NCBI RefSeq assembly: GCF_018502385.1
Contig: NZ_CP075523.1
Span: 186,001 to 250,000 of the forward strand
DNA length: 64,000 nt
From: Synechococcus sp. LA31
GTDB lineage: Bacteria > Cyanobacteriota > Cyanobacteriia > PCC-6307 > Cyanobiaceae
Direction of reading: 5' to 3'
Under the pieces are notes generated by a model that was not told the DNA's origin, made no database searches, and was given only the letters and a program-made list of their open reading frames with translations. Below are positions 40,476-48,333 of the stretch, one piece after another; the stretch's first letter is position 1, and the number at the start of each line of letters is the position of its first letter. The translations under genes and the position numbers were made by a program.

Positions 40476-40480
40476 ATCCC

Positions 40481-40870
40481 ATGGCTGACGCTCCTTATCT
40501 GATCGCTCTGGCTCTGCTGGAGCAAAACGGCGAGCGGGCGTTGCCGTTGCAGGGCAAATCGTTGCGAGAGCCATTAACGGCCGATGGCGATCCAGGTGAG
40601 GTGGGCCGGCAGCAGGCTCTGGAGCTGTTGGTGCGGGTGTGGCAGCGCAGCGATCAAGGCGCGCTGAACCGAGCGGCTGGCGATCACAGCCTTCTGTTGG
40701 TGGCAGTGCCGATCGAGGCCTTGCAAGAGGAGTTGCCGGCGCTCAAAGCCCAATGGCTCAACAGCGGCGACACTGCCGTTCTGGTGCAGGGTCTCTCTGC
40801 GCTGGCCTCAGGTGTCTGGAGTCTCAATCAGGAGCCGCGTCAGCCGCTCACCTACGCCCGTCTTGGCTAG
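40481..40870 (+). CDS. Conserved hypothetical protein after thiD
   Basis: A 129-residue soluble protein with mainly helical character: APYLIALALLEQNGERALPLQ, then VGRQQALELLVRVWQRSDQGAL and SLLLVAVPIEALQEELPALKA. It has no motif I can name. Its ATG stands 5 bases after the thiD stop, so it was probably co-transcribed with thiD; the insertion upstream may have polar effects on it. Confidence 0.65.
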   Translation: MADAPYLIALALLEQNGERALPLQGKSLREPLTADGDPGEVGRQQALELLVRVWQRSDQGALNRAAGDHSLLLVAVPIEALQEELPALKAQWLNSGDTAVLVQGLSALASGVWSLNQEPRQPLTYARLG

Positions 40871-40889
40871 AGCCGCAACAGAGCGGGCC

Positions 40890-41105
40890 TCAGTTGTATT
40901 CGCCGGGGATGTCGTTTTTGCGCACGGTGACTCGGTCAAACTTTTTTCCTGACACCCGCAGCAGCTCATCCCCAGAGAACTCAAACCCCAGCTTGAGGCC
41001 GATCTGAGCGACGTCGTCAGCGGTGGCGGCGGCGAGCACATCACGCTTCAGGGCCGCATCGTCTTGCATCCGCGCCAGAAAAGCTTTCAGCTGATCAAGA
41101 GACAT
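40890..41105 (-). CDS. Nif11-like peptide, second copy
   Basis: A 71-residue protein beginning MSLDQLKAFLARMQDDAALKR, with ATADDVAQIGLKLGFEFSGDEL, the Nif11-type pattern shared with the peptide at 13964. After the family segment comes a polar tail, VSGKKFDRVTVRKNDIPGEYN, with no Gly-Gly site and no Cys, so it may be a free-standing small protein and not a peptide precursor. It lies 27 bases downstream of the DUF1028 gene at the end of the carbamoyl/amide cluster. Confidence 0.85.
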   Translation of the reverse strand: MSLDQLKAFLARMQDDAALKRDVLAAATADDVAQIGLKLGFEFSGDELLRVSGKKFDRVTVRKNDIPGEYN

Positions 41106-41132
41106 GGCAGCGGCTGCGAGTGACCCAGCTTC

Positions 41133-41807
41133 TCAGGCCACTTCACGGTTGAGGATGGGCCGCTCGGCCAGTTCGTCACGCCAGGCCTGGGCCCAAAGCA
41201 GCTGGCTGCGTTCGTAGAGCGCCGACAGCTCTGCTACGGCGGTGTCGTGGTAATCGATGCGGAGGTCGAGCAGCGGGAAGGCTGCTTCGCCGCTCACCTG
41301 CAGGGCCGCTGAAGTGGCATGGGGAGAGCGGCGGTCGCCGCCGGCGGTCTCACCGGCCTGTAGGGCCTGCATCAGGCGGCGGCCCAGCTTCCAGCCGGGA
41401 TCACTGCTGAGATAAGCCTCTTCCATGGCGATCAGCACCTCCTCCCCCACCAGTAAATTGCCGGCCACCGCCATGCCGTCGCGACTGCGGTGTCCGGCCC
41501 AGTCGCCGCAATCGGCACCGGTCCAGGCGGCAGTGCTGCCGCGGGCATCGATCAGATGAAACTGGCGCCGATCCCGCTGGGGATCATCGCGCAGCAGGCT
41601 GTCTTTCACCTCCTCAGCGCTGCGGTTCTGCTCGAGCCGCTCAAGCCCGCAGATGCCGAGATAGGGGTTGGTGTGGGCCTGGGTGGCCACGGCCCCAACT
41701 CCCGAGCGGATGTGTGGCACGGTGGACCCCACCGCTAGATGGCAGGTCGCCACCGCTACCCCAAAACGACCATTGCTGGGATCCCGCGCCAGGATCGAAA
41801 AGGTCAT
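41133..41807 (-). CDS. DUF1028 family protein (Ntn-hydrolase fold)
   Basis: A 224-residue protein with MTFSILARDPSNGRFGVAVATCHLAVGS at the N-terminus and GAVATQAHTNPYLGICGLERL, the typical start of DUF1028 proteins. The Thr at position 2 after Met fits an N-terminal nucleophile hydrolase, and the later DGMAVAGNLLVGEEVLIAMEEAY is conserved. Members often lie next to hydantoinase, carbamoylase or amidohydrolase genes, as here: the M20 hydrolase ends 5 bases upstream. The substrate is not known. Confidence 0.88.
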   Translation of the reverse strand: MTFSILARDPSNGRFGVAVATCHLAVGSTVPHIRSGVGAVATQAHTNPYLGICGLERLEQNRSAEEVKDSLLRDDPQRDRRQFHLIDARGSTAAWTGADCGDWAGHRSRDGMAVAGNLLVGEEVLIAMEEAYLSSDPGWKLGRRLMQALQAGETAGGDRRSPHATSAALQVSGEAAFPLLDLRIDYHDTAVAELSALYERSQLLWAQAWRDELAERPILNREVA

Positions 41808-41812
41808 GGGTC

Positions 41813-43084
41813 TCAGCCGGGGTTGAGATCCTGATCGAGCTTCAGCAGGCTGGCGAGCAACACGCTGGTTCCGGCCAGGCATTGCTCAAGGCTGGTGTAT
41901 TCCGCGGCGGAATGGCTGAGGCCCCGATGGCTGGGTACGAAGATCATGCCCATGGGCCAGCGGCGTCCCATCTCCTGGGCATCGTGGCTGGCACGGCTCG
42001 GCAAGGGGCTGGCGCTGTAGCCGAGGTGGGCGGCGCAATCGGCGATGGTTTGCATCAAGGCAGGTGCTGCTGGGGTGGGCTTCACCTCGAACTGCGGCTC
42101 GATCAAGACACGGCAGCCACTGCGTGCTTCGACTTCGCTGAGGCGCTGGCGTAGGTCGCCCTCGAGGCCGCTGAGCACATCAGCACTGAGATCGCGCAGA
42201 TCCACGCTCATCACCACCTCGCCCGGCACCACATTTGCGGCATTGGGCCAAACCTCCAGCTTGCCAACGGTGGCCACGGGGTCACCGGGGTGCAGCGCCG
42301 CCAGTTGCTGCACTGCGAGCACCACATGCGAGGCGGCCACCAGGGCGTCCTGACGCTCATCCATGGGCGTGGTGCCGGCGTGATTGGCCTGGCCATTCAC
42401 GCGAATGGTGAAGCGTCGCTGCCCCACCACGCCTTGCACCACGCCGATGTCGTGCTGGCGTTGCTCCAGCACTCCCCCTTGCTCCACATGCAGCTCAACA
42501 AAGGCGGCGATGGCGTGATCGGAGCGGTTGGCACTGGCCAGATGCGCCCAGTCGCCTCCGATGCGGGCCAGGTTGCGCTCGATCGATTCGCCGTTGCTGG
42601 TGGCGTAGGCGGCAGGATCAGCACTGGCGCGGCCCGTCATGCCTTTGCAGCCCACCATCGTGGATTCCTCGTCGGCAAACACCACCAGCTCGAGTGGATG
42701 CCTGAGGGGATGGTTGCTCTCTTGCAGGCAGCGCAACACCTCCAAACCGGCGATCACCCCGAGGGTGCCGTCGTAACGCCCCCCGGTGGGAACCGTGTCC
42801 AGGTGGGATCCGGTCACCAGGGCTGGCAGGCTTGGTTCCAGCCCCTCACGCCGTGCAATCAAATTGCCGGCCGCATCCACCCGCACGCTCAGACCGGCTT
42901 CCCTGAGCCAACGGCCCAACAGCTCGCGGCCCTGGCGGTCTTCTGGACTGAAACCACGCCGGCAGATACTGCCGTCAGGTTGGGCTCCAACCTCGGCCAT
43001 GGCTTCGAGAGCGGCCAGCAAACGCAGGCCATTGGGTTCAAGCCGCTGGGCTTCTTTGGGTTCTGCGTAGGCGGAAAGACTCAA
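41813..43084 (-). CDS. M20-family N-carbamoyl-amino-acid / allantoate amidohydrolase
   Basis: A 423-residue Zn-dependent hydrolase. Metal ligands are seen in TGSHLDTVPTGGRYDGTLGV, the Glu pair of VVFADEESTMVGCKGM, and ELHVEQGGVLEQ; the substrate-side VGQRRFTIRVNGQANHAGTTPM is also typical. The family includes N-carbamoyl-L-amino acid hydrolase, allantoate amidohydrolase and beta-ureidopropionase, so the exact ureido substrate is open. The TTG start at 43084 lies 21 bases after asnB and is the first in frame. It may remove the carbamoyl group that the nearby transcarbamoylase adds. Confidence 0.92.
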   Translation of the reverse strand: MSLSAYAEPKEAQRLEPNGLRLLAALEAMAEVGAQPDGSICRRGFSPEDRQGRELLGRWLREAGLSVRVDAAGNLIARREGLEPSLPALVTGSHLDTVPTGGRYDGTLGVIAGLEVLRCLQESNHPLRHPLELVVFADEESTMVGCKGMTGRASADPAAYATSNGESIERNLARIGGDWAHLASANRSDHAIAAFVELHVEQGGVLEQRQHDIGVVQGVVGQRRFTIRVNGQANHAGTTPMDERQDALVAASHVVLAVQQLAALHPGDPVATVGKLEVWPNAANVVPGEVVMSVDLRDLSADVLSGLEGDLRQRLSEVEARSGCRVLIEPQFEVKPTPAAPALMQTIADCAAHLGYSASPLPSRASHDAQEMGRRWPMGMIFVPSHRGLSHSAAEYTSLEQCLAGTSVLLASLLKLDQDLNPG

Positions 43085-43105
43085 GCCAGGACGCCAACAA
43101 AACGC

Positions 43106-45169
43106 TCAGCGCAGCATCTCTTGTCTGCTGGCGGCATCTTGTAGCGACGGCGACGGTTCGGGATGCCAGCCCAGATCGTCAGCCATGGCGCGAGCCTTGG
43201 CGGGGATGTCGCTGGCCACAAACAGGCGATGCAGCATCTGCACCCCCAGCAGGTGGTTAATCACGGCGTCCATCTGCACGCGATCGGAATCTCTGGTAGC
43301 CGGGTCATCGTGACGGGCAAAGAGATTGCGCACACCTTCAGCGCTCAGCAAGCCCGCTTCTTCGATGGCTTCATCGCTGAGGTGCCGATCAGCAAGCTCC
43401 TTCATCTGCTGCCATTTCTTGGGTTCGGTGTGGGCTGGAGGGGCCATGAACGCAAACTTTTCTCGCTTGTAGAGCACCTCCGGTAGTAGGCCGGCCATCG
43501 CTTCGCGCAGCACATATTTTTCGGTTTTGCCCTTGATCCGCAGCTCGGGTGGCACCTGCACCGCTACCTCCGCCAGGTGGTGGTCGAGGAAGGCTGGTCG
43601 CGCCTCCATCGAGTGAGCCATATCCACCCGGTCACCCCCCCAGGTGAGGATCTGGCCTTCGAGCATTGTTTTAATCCACACGTATTGGGCCCGATCGAGG
43701 GCGTGGCGACCCTCAAGTTGGGTGGGATCGAGCTGATCGGCGATCGCTTTCCCCGGCGAATAGTTCTTCAGCGCTTCACGATGCTGCTCCGCGAGGAGCT
43801 CTGGCACCAACGGCGCACAGGCCAGCCACGGTTGCAGGCAGCTCGGGGTGAAGCCCACCACCGCCTCTAGATCGGGATCATCGATCTGGTTGGCGGCCAG
43901 CATGGCGCCCTGAACCAGAGCGTTCGATTGCTCGAGCAGTTGCTGACAGGTCTGCCGCTCCTCTTGCGGTAGGTCGTCGAGCCCGTGCAGATACATATCG
44001 CGCCGGAAGGCGGGATAGCCGCCAAACAGCTCGTCTGAGCCTTCGCCGGTCATGACAACCTTGTAGTTCACCTCGTTCACATGGCGGCTCATCAGGAATT
44101 TGGCCACCGCCAGGGTGTTGTAGATCGTGCGTTCGGTGTGCCAGATGGTGCGCTCCATCCAGCCGTAGAGCTGTTCACCTGACAGGCGCAGTACATCCTG
44201 TTCGGCACCTGTGGCCTCCGCCATTTCCCGGGCGACCGGTGTTTCGTCGTAACGGGCGTCGTCGAAGCCGATGGTGAAGGCCTTCACCGGGCTCTGGCTT
44301 ACGGCTGCTGCCAGGCCGAGGATTGAGCAGCTATCGATACCGCCGGAGAGATAACAGCCCACCGGCACATCAGCCACCATGCGTAGCTCCACCGCCTCCA
44401 GCAGTGCTGCTCGAATCGCTTCGATGTGGTGTTGTTCGCCAAGGCTGCGGTCGCGCTCTCCCTCGCGCGGAAAGTTCAAGTCCCAGTAGCACCACTCCGC
44501 TACCTGCAGCTCGCCATTGCGGCGCTGCACCTTGAGCACGTGGCCCGGTTTCACCTGTTGAATGCCGGCAAAGGCCGTGCTGCCGGGCACCATGGTCTGC
44601 ATCAGCTGATGAAACAACCCCTCAGATGTGAGGCGCCGCTCAACAGCCGGGTGAGCAAACAGCACTTTCAGCTCGGAGCCGAACACCAGCCCTTCTGGAG
44701 TGTGGCACCAATATTGAGGTTTGATCCCGAAGCGATCGCGCACCAGGTAGAGGCAATCCTCACCGCGGTCGTAGAGCGCAAAGGCGAATTCTCCACGCAG
44801 CTGCGGCAGAGTGTTCTCCAATCCAACTTGTTGATAGAGGCGTAGCAGGATTTCAGAATCGCTCTTGCTGCTGAAGCGCAGACCACGGGCGGTGAGATCA
44901 GCGCGAATGCGCTGGAAGTCGTAAAACTCACCGTTGTGGGCCATCAGCAGCTGATTGTCGTCGCTGCCGAAGGGCTGGCGCGCCCTATTTTCGTTGAGAT
45001 CGATAATGGAAAGGCGGGCATGGCAGAAGCCCACGCCTGCATCTTCGAAGTGGCGGATGCCGAAACCATCAGGGCCGCGATGCACCTGGATGGCAGCCAT
45101 GTTGACCAGCAGTTGTCGGTCAACGGCCTGCTGAGGATTGTTGTGAAAGATTCCTCCGATTCCACACAT
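43106..45169 (-). CDS. asnB: Asparagine synthetase, glutamine-hydrolysing
   Basis: A 687-residue class II amidotransferase. The N-terminal Cys nucleophile is in MCGIGGIF, followed by HRGPDGFGIRHF and the glutaminase residues AHNGEFYDF. The synthetase domain (from about 230) has the ATP pyrophosphatase loop SGGIDSCSILGLA and VMTGEGSDELFGGYPAFRRD. It is about 60-70 residues longer than many bacterial AsnB. It lies between an atypical carbamoyltransferase and an M20 carbamoylase in one operon, so it may amidate a compound other than aspartate; related enzymes make osmolyte amides. Confidence 0.95.
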   Translation of the reverse strand: MCGIGGIFHNNPQQAVDRQLLVNMAAIQVHRGPDGFGIRHFEDAGVGFCHARLSIIDLNENRARQPFGSDDNQLLMAHNGEFYDFQRIRADLTARGLRFSSKSDSEILLRLYQQVGLENTLPQLRGEFAFALYDRGEDCLYLVRDRFGIKPQYWCHTPEGLVFGSELKVLFAHPAVERRLTSEGLFHQLMQTMVPGSTAFAGIQQVKPGHVLKVQRRNGELQVAEWCYWDLNFPREGERDRSLGEQHHIEAIRAALLEAVELRMVADVPVGCYLSGGIDSCSILGLAAAVSQSPVKAFTIGFDDARYDETPVAREMAEATGAEQDVLRLSGEQLYGWMERTIWHTERTIYNTLAVAKFLMSRHVNEVNYKVVMTGEGSDELFGGYPAFRRDMYLHGLDDLPQEERQTCQQLLEQSNALVQGAMLAANQIDDPDLEAVVGFTPSCLQPWLACAPLVPELLAEQHREALKNYSPGKAIADQLDPTQLEGRHALDRAQYVWIKTMLEGQILTWGGDRVDMAHSMEARPAFLDHHLAEVAVQVPPELRIKGKTEKYVLREAMAGLLPEVLYKREKFAFMAPPAHTEPKKWQQMKELADRHLSDEAIEEAGLLSAEGVRNLFARHDDPATRDSDRVQMDAVINHLLGVQMLHRLFVASDIPAKARAMADDLGWHPEPSPSLQDAASRQEMLR

Positions 45170-45172
45170 AGG

Positions 45173-46288
45173 TCAGATCACATCCATCACGCGGTCGGTG
45201 CGGTTCACCAGGCAGGTGAGCAACGCCATTCTTAGAAACACAGCGCCACGTGCCTGGCTAAAGTACCAATTATGTGATGTGTCATCCATGCACGTGCTTA
45301 ATTCAGGGCCGCGTGCCAGGGGGTGGAGCACGATGGCATCTTGTTTGTAGGGCAGGTCACGGGTGAGGCGGAATGAGCTCCCATGCACTTCATAGCCATC
45401 GCCAACCCAGGCAATGGCATTGATGTAAATCACATCTAGGTTTGGGATCTCGGCATGCAAGTTCGTGCTGAGCCGCAGGTTGAGCCCGGCCTCTTGCAGC
45501 TCTTCGAGCTGTCCCGGATCGAATAGATCGGTGGATTTGTGAGCCTGATGATCATGAATGATCACCACTTCGCTGGTGATGTAGGGGAATTTCGCCAGGA
45601 TGTGGAGAAGAGAGCGCACCGTGCGCATCCGATTCGGTAGGCCAACGATGCCGATGCGCACCTTGTGGGAGGCTTCAACCTCTGGAGAAGCAAGTGCTGG
45701 TCTCCATTTGAGAATGGTGAACAGGTCAGCCATGGCCTGTGTTGGGTGCTGATCAATGCCATTGCCGGCATTGATGATCGGGATGTGCAGCCCTTCGGTC
45801 ATCTGGTAGACGGCCTCGGCATGGTTGTCGCGTAGCACAACACAGTCGCCATAGTTGTTGAACATATGTGCGATGTCCATCAGCGATTCACCTTTGGCGA
45901 TGCCGGTGCTGCTGCGATCGGTGATGTTGATCGAATCGCCCCCAAGTCGGTGCCAGGCGCTGTCAAAGGAGAGGCGTGTGCGTGTGCTGGGTTCGTAGAA
46001 GGCGTTGATCAGGATCTTGCCTTTCAGAGGTGTGTTGTGAGTGATGTAGCGGTTGGGGTTGCTTTCAAATTTCGCCGCCAACCGGAAGAGCTGCAACAGG
46101 GTTTCCGGCCGGAACTGCCGGATCGACACCACGTGCTGGTCGCAGAGGTCTTGCAGGGCCTCTCCGTCTTCTTGAATGCTGCTGAGTAGTGCCTGCGGTT
46201 GCGTGGCGCCGTAAATATCGGGGCCAAGGGGGCGAAACCGCAAGGCTGCGGCGCTGTCGGAACGCTTCTCGGGCGAGAGAATGGTCAT
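45173..46288 (-). CDS. Aspartate carbamoyltransferase-like protein
   Basis: A 371-residue member of the aspartate/ornithine carbamoyltransferase family. Carbamoyl phosphate binding motifs are intact: FYEPSTRTRLSFDSA and GIDQHPTQAMADLFTI, with Lys in GIAKGESLMDI. The amino-acid loop differs from PyrB: HPLARGPELS replaces HPLPR or HPGPxNRG, and there is an N-terminal extension of roughly 50 residues. It is thus a paralogue that may carbamoylate another amino acid. The ATG at 46288 is chosen; an upstream start at 46375 overlaps a palindrome. The asnB gene follows 4 bases later. Confidence 0.85.
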   Translation of the reverse strand: MTILSPEKRSDSAAALRFRPLGPDIYGATQPQALLSSIQEDGEALQDLCDQHVVSIRQFRPETLLQLFRLAAKFESNPNRYITHNTPLKGKILINAFYEPSTRTRLSFDSAWHRLGGDSINITDRSSTGIAKGESLMDIAHMFNNYGDCVVLRDNHAEAVYQMTEGLHIPIINAGNGIDQHPTQAMADLFTILKWRPALASPEVEASHKVRIGIVGLPNRMRTVRSLLHILAKFPYITSEVVIIHDHQAHKSTDLFDPGQLEELQEAGLNLRLSTNLHAEIPNLDVIYINAIAWVGDGYEVHGSSFRLTRDLPYKQDAIVLHPLARGPELSTCMDDTSHNWYFSQARGAVFLRMALLTCLVNRTDRVMDVI

Positions 46289-46373
46289 GAACTGGGGGGA
46301 CGACAACAGGGCCGCATGAGCCCTGATTGACGTGGAAGAGCGCTGTTCACACCCTGCACGACCGCTCTGCCGC

Positions 46374-46395
46374 ATTCACTGAATGACCAGTGAAT
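46374..46395. promoter_or_regulatory. Palindrome upstream of the carbamoyltransferase operon
   Basis: ATTCACTG and CAGTGAAT are perfect inverted arms with a 6-base spacer. A further CACTG half site follows about 12 bases on. The site lies about 86 bases upstream of the ATG at 46288, in a gap of 176 bases that must hold the operon promoter, and is AT-rich compared with flanking genes. It is a good candidate operator for a dimeric regulator not encoded nearby. Confidence 0.5.
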
Positions 46396-46464
46396 CTTCA
46401 AATTATCACTGGATTTAGTAGCGGTTGCTGCATAAAAGTGGTGAATCGATTTACATCTCTTGGT

Positions 46465-46629
46465 TTACCAGGCCTTGCCTGAGCGCCATTCGCGCCACCA
46501 GATCGCGAGCAGGATCACCACAGCCAGGGCTAAGCCGGCGAGGCTGCCGTACACCACCAGCCGCAGCAGGCCAAGGCTGGCTTGCCAGGTGGTGGTGGCC
46601 AGCAGTGCCGAAACGGGAACCTGGGTCAT
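46465..46629 (-). CDS. Small membrane protein downstream of the symporter
   Basis: A 54-residue protein, MTQVPVSALLATTTWQASL onward, with one long hydrophobic helix (LVVYGSLAGLALAVVILLAIWW) and a basic C-terminus (REWRSGKAW). Its ATG is 4 bases after the symporter stop on the same strand, which supports translation from the same transcript. It may stabilise the transporter; similar small partners are known for other symporters. Confidence 0.6.
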   Translation of the reverse strand: MTQVPVSALLATTTWQASLGLLRLVVYGSLAGLALAVVILLAIWWREWRSGKAW

Positions 46630-46633
46630 TGGA

Positions 46634-48064
46634 TTAGCCCTCTCGCAGGATGCGCCATTGGAATTGTTCGGGCTTGAGCTGCGTGCCCACAGCCATCACC
46701 ACCGCGGAGACGGCTGCTGAGAACAAGGCGGCGCAGTAGGGCGCGATCAGCACGTAGGCGCTGAGCCCCACCGCGCTGCCGGTCACCATGGCCGCGATGG
46801 CGGCCTGGCGATTGGCGCTGGGCCAGTAGAGGCCGTAGGCCACTGGCCAGATCGTGGAGGCCACCAGGGCGCCGGTGAAAAACAGCACAGAGGCGAGGGA
46901 GTCGAGCCTTGGCCATGACAGCGCCAGTGTGAGCACGCCCAGCCCCACAACCACCAGCTTGGTGGCCTGGCGCAGCTGTGCATCGCTGAGTTGCGGGTTG
47001 AGCAGTTTGAACACCACGTCTTCCGCCACTAAATCCGCCGTTGAGGCCAGCAGCGAATCAAGCGTGGAGGTGAGTGAGGCGAACACCACGACAAACACCA
47101 GCGCCGCTCCGCCAGCTCCCAGGAGCTGGGAAGCCATCACGGGAAACACCATGTTCACCTGGGGGAGATCCAGGTTCTCGGCCAAGGCCACCAGCCCGAT
47201 CGAGCCAGTCACAATCGGCACGGTCATCCAGGCCAAGCCGCCAAGGATGAAGGAACTGAACACCACCGAACTGCGGCTGGAGAACACCCGAGACCACCAG
47301 ATGTTGTTGTGAAACACCTCGCCCATCGAAAACAAGGCTGAGTTCCAGGCGATCAGCAAGCCGGCGGGAAGCAACAGGTTGAGGCGGTCCGGGTGTTCGG
47401 CGCTGAGGTTGGTGTGCACCAGCTCCAGGGGGAAACGCTGAAAGGCGAGCACCGCCACCACTACGAGGAGGCCCATGATCAGCAGCGACTGGATGAAGTC
47501 GGTGCCCACCACGGCGCGCATACCGCCATACAACGTGTAGATCGTGGAGACTCCGATCACCACCACCATTCCCAAGCGGTAATCGAAGCCGGATAGCGCC
47601 TCCAAGAGAATGCCGGCTCCCATGGCCTGGGTCATCAAGAAGCCCAGGGTGTAGATCGCGGTGATCACCATGAACACCCACCAGGCGGTGCGGCCGTAGC
47701 GCAAGCGGATGAAGTCACCACTGGTGCGGCCGCGGGGCATCAACTGTTTGATCCGGATCGCCAGTGGTGCAAACAGGATCAGGCCAAGACCGGCCAGGGA
47801 ATAGCTGAACATGCCCCATAGGCCGTTGCGGTAACCGAATTCCGGTGCCAGCAGCGTGGTGTTGCCTGTGACCCAGGAGGCCATCAAGGTGGCAGTGCTC
47901 AGGGCCAGGCCGATGTTGCGGCCTGCCAGCATGTAGTCGTCGGCATCGCCCTTGCCGCTCCGCCCCCACGACACACCGAGGGCGATCCATAGCACCGCAA
48001 AGATCACCACGAGGGCCCAGGCGATGCCGGGCGAGAGCAGGGGTGTGGTTGCGAGGAGATGCAT
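46634..48064 (-). CDS. Sodium:solute symporter (SSS family)
   Basis: A 476-residue transporter with about thirteen membrane helices. The SSS pattern is seen in LAGRNIGLALSTATLMASWVTG with the sodium-site Ser/Thr region, AMGAGILLEALSGFDYRLGM, STIYTLYGGMRAVVGTDFIQ and SLTSTLDSLLASTADLVAEDV, the latter holding the conserved Ser/Thr of the Na2 site. It starts 3 bases after a 41-residue membrane protein and is followed by a 54-residue one. Urea, amino acid and pantothenate carriers belong to the family; a nitrogen compound is likely from the neighbours. Confidence 0.9.
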   Translation of the reverse strand: MHLLATTPLLSPGIAWALVVIFAVLWIALGVSWGRSGKGDADDYMLAGRNIGLALSTATLMASWVTGNTTLLAPEFGYRNGLWGMFSYSLAGLGLILFAPLAIRIKQLMPRGRTSGDFIRLRYGRTAWWVFMVITAIYTLGFLMTQAMGAGILLEALSGFDYRLGMVVVIGVSTIYTLYGGMRAVVGTDFIQSLLIMGLLVVVAVLAFQRFPLELVHTNLSAEHPDRLNLLLPAGLLIAWNSALFSMGEVFHNNIWWSRVFSSRSSVVFSSFILGGLAWMTVPIVTGSIGLVALAENLDLPQVNMVFPVMASQLLGAGGAALVFVVVFASLTSTLDSLLASTADLVAEDVVFKLLNPQLSDAQLRQATKLVVVGLGVLTLALSWPRLDSLASVLFFTGALVASTIWPVAYGLYWPSANRQAAIAAMVTGSAVGLSAYVLIAPYCAALFSAAVSAVVMAVGTQLKPEQFQWRILREG

Positions 48065-48067
48065 GGT

Positions 48068-48193
48068 TTAGTCCTCCCCCCAGGGATCGCGCCCGCGCCA
48101 GCTCAGATGCCCCCGCAGGATCATCCCGGCGGTGGAGGCGGTTACCACGGCGCCCACGGTAAAAATCAGCAGGGCTTGCTGGAATTCATTCAC
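48068..48193 (-). CDS. Small symporter accessory protein
   Basis: A 41-residue protein starting at GTG: (M)NEFQQALLIFTVGAVVTA and ending SWRGRDPWGED. It has a single hydrophobic helix and an acidic/Trp-rich tail. Its stop is 3 bases before the symporter ATG. Short proteins of this kind with a C-terminal DPWGE-type tail occur directly upstream of SSS transporters in other bacteria, so a subunit or assembly role is likely. It is too short to be found by most gene callers. Confidence 0.65.
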   Translation of the reverse strand: MNEFQQALLIFTVGAVVTASTAGMILRGHLSWRGRDPWGED

Positions 48194-48333
48194 AGGTTGA
48201 GCTGAGCTGGGCACAAGCTACCCCTCTCATGGCCATGAAAATAGGCTTACGTTTTTGGTGTCTAATTGCGCTGTTTTGCCTGCGTACTCGTTTGTGTGAA
48301 CGATGCCGAACCGCAACGTTTTGACCAAATCTT

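Noticed and set aside
42290-43144. 284-residue frame antisense to the M20 hydrolase gene
   Set aside because: It lies fully antisense to a well-supported enzyme and has no coherent motif.
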